5,306 nucleotides of DNA from an uncultured Fretibacterium sp. (GTDB taxonomy: Bacteria; Synergistota; Synergistia; Synergistales; Aminobacteriaceae). The notes below the pieces were generated by a model. That model was not told the origin of the DNA. It saw only the letters and a list, made by a program, of their open reading frames with translations, and made no database searches. Shown here in pieces: positions 3,949 to 5,306 of this stretch. The stretch is from contig NZ_CAUUWA010000108.1 in the NCBI RefSeq assembly GCF_963548695.1, positions 1-5,306 of the forward strand, given 5' to 3'. Numbering within the stretch: position 1 is the stretch's first letter; each line of letters begins with the position of its first letter. The translations under genes and the position numbers were made by a program.

Positions 3949-5306
3949 CTCTCCGCGACCTCCCCGGGAGCGAGGTCCCGCTCCCGATCCGATTTGCCAG
4001 GCTCCGTCCCCCTGCCGTCGCAGCGGTCGAGCCCCAGTTTTTTATAGTATCGCAGCAACAGAAAAAATGCCAGGACCCCCCCGCCCATATCCAGAGCGGG
4101 GAAGCAGGCCCAAACCCCCTTCACTCCCCAGAACCTCGGCAGAATGAAGATTGCGGGGATCAGCATCAGGAATTGGCGCGATAGCGTGAGCAGGAGCGAC
4201 AGCCTGGCCCGTCCCAGTCCCTGGAAGAAGCTGTTTGCGATCAGGGCGATTCCCGAGAACACGGACCCGGCATAGGCGATGCCCATCCCCTCGGAGGCCA
4301 GGGCCAGGAGGCCGGGATCCGCTGTGAAGAACAGCAGCATTTCGTGCACGAAGAGGCGAACCACCAGGACGCTCCCGACAAAATAGCCGGTCGCGAGGAT
4401 CAAGGCCCATTTCAGGGCCTCCAGCACACGCCCCGGGAGCCGCGCCCCCCAGTTGTAGCCGAAGATGGCCTGGACGGCCTCCCCGACCCCAATGACCGGC
4501 AGAAACAACAGCGAGTCCCAGCCCAGAAACGCCCCGAGCGCCGAGACGGCGATGGGGCCGCCGTAGGTGTTCATGGAGCGGTTGAAGAGGATGAAGAACA
4601 CCGAGAAGGAGACCTCGGTCAGGCAGGGTGGGAACCCCAGGGCGAGGATACGCTTTAGGATGTCGAAGCGCGGAACGCAGCAGGACGCACGGACACGCAG
4701 ACACCCCCTGCGCCGCCAATAAAACGAGGAGACCCAGAGCACGCTCAGCATCTGGGAGAGGATGGTCCCCCACGCGGCCCCGGCGATGCCCCACCCCCAT
4801 CCCCAGATGAAGAGGGCGTCCAGGATGGTATTGGAGACGGCCCCGACGATCTGCGTCCCCATGGCGAAGAGCGGCTGTCCCTCGGCCTGCACGCAGAAGT
4901 TCATCGCAAACGAGAGCATCGCGGCAGGGACCCCCATGAGGATGATCCGCATGTACTCCCGGGCCAGGGGGAGCAGTTTCTCGTCCGCCCCGCTCAAGCG
5001 GAGCAGAGAATCGGTCTCCAGCATGCCGAGGGCCATCAGGACGACGCTGAGGATGAGGACGGACGAGACGACGTTCCCCAGCACGAGTTCCGCCCGCTCC
5101 GGGTCCCGCTCGCCCAGCGCGCGGGAGATCAGGGGCAGAGCCCCGATCCCGAACAAAAAGCACAGGGAGATGAGGAGCAGCATGAAGGGAAAGCAGACGC
5201 TGATGGCGGCAAGCCCCTCGGGCCCCACGACCCGTCCGACGAACATGCGGTCCACGATGTTGTACAGGGAACCGGCCAGCATCCCCGCGATCGACGGCAG
5301 CGCAAA
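3945..5306 (-). CDS. MATE-family multidrug/cation exporter (5' end beyond window)
   Basis: The last 453 residues of a MATE (multidrug and toxic compound extrusion) transporter, an inner-membrane antiporter that expels drugs or metabolites using Na+ or H+. The frame is open to the right edge. The residues before the first in-window Met (FALPSIAG, then MLAGSLYNIVDRMFVGR) are the normal first helix of the family, so the Met at 5282 is internal and the true start lies just outside. The first-half motif ALPLISRALGERDPERAE and the second-half counterpart FGYNWGARLPGRVLEALK are both visible, as expected for two six-helix bundles. The hydrophobic segments fit about 12 helices. After the last helix comes a charged tail of about 35 residues ending PGEVAER. 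The stop overlaps the alcohol dehydrogenase start. It belongs to the MepA/DinF-like group by general appearance; substrate is unknown. Confidence 0.93.
   Translation of the reverse strand, partial: FALPSIAGMLAGSLYNIVDRMFVGRVVGPEGLAAISVCFPFMLLLISLCFLFGIGALPLISRALGERDPERAELVLGNVVSSVLILSVVLMALGMLETDSLLRLSGADEKLLPLAREYMRIILMGVPAAMLSFAMNFCVQAEGQPLFAMGTQIVGAVSNTILDALFIWGWGWGIAGAAWGTILSQMLSVLWVSSFYWRRRGCLRVRASCCVPRFDILKRILALGFPPCLTEVSFSVFFILFNRSMNTYGGPIAVSALGAFLGWDSLLFLPVIGVGEAVQAIFGYNWGARLPGRVLEALKWALILATGYFVGSVLVVRLFVHEMLLFFTADPGLLALASEGMGIAYAGSVFSGIALIANSFFQGLGRARLSLLLTLSRQFLMLIPAIFILPRFWGVKGVWACFPALDMGGGVLAFFLLLRYYKKLGLDRCDGRGTEPGKSDRERDLAPGEVAER

Noticed and set aside
4042..5163. Minus-strand ORF of 373 codons overlapping the MATE gene
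   Set aside because: It is an out-of-frame shadow of the transporter, Arg/Pro/Gly-rich with no membrane segments.

Overview
The window is GC-rich bacterial DNA with two divergent or convergent blocks. The gene content is a bacterial flagellin, a Hin-type serine recombinase, the tail of a PD-(D/E)XK (Rpn/YhgA-like) transposase-nuclease, a Na+-translocating decarboxylase beta subunit, an iron-dependent alcohol dehydrogenase and a MATE exporter. Together these suggest an anaerobic, motile, amino-acid or organic-acid fermenting bacterium. A member of the Synergistota would fit, but that is inference from gene families and base composition, not a marker-gene identification.

Left block (1 to about 1540). 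The minus strand carries the first 40 codons of a flagellin gene that runs off the left edge (start at 121). Its roughly 300-base upstream region is unusually structured. It has a good Shine-Dalgarno sequence embedded in a near-consensus CsrA-binding motif, two perfect dyads (157-178 and 197-226), a hexamer repeated five times in one orientation, GC-rich hairpins, and a possible 45-codon ORF. Divergently on the plus strand, behind a recognisable sigma-70-type promoter (408-436), lies a complete 191-residue serine recombinase of the DNA-invertase (Hin/Gin/Pin) type. About 100 bases later comes a 102-residue C-terminal remnant of an Rpn-type transposase/nuclease. A 20-bp-stem bidirectional terminator (1495-1538) closes the block.

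Right block (1565-5306, all minus strand). Reading in the direction of transcription, a MATE-family exporter entering from the right edge overlaps the next gene by ATGA. That gene is a YqhD/BdhA-like iron alcohol dehydrogenase. After a 92-base AT-rich gap comes the beta subunit of a sodium-pumping decarboxylase, followed by the shared terminator. No other decarboxylase subunit is visible.

The most interesting reading is the left block. A site-specific invertase sits head-to-head with a flagellin gene, and the DNA between them contains dyads of about the right size for recombinase crossover sites. This resembles the general arrangement of flagellar phase-variation loci such as hin-fljBA. No second, inverted copy of a site is visible here, so inversion is a hypothesis. 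A CsrA-type translational control of flagellin is a separate, independently testable prediction.
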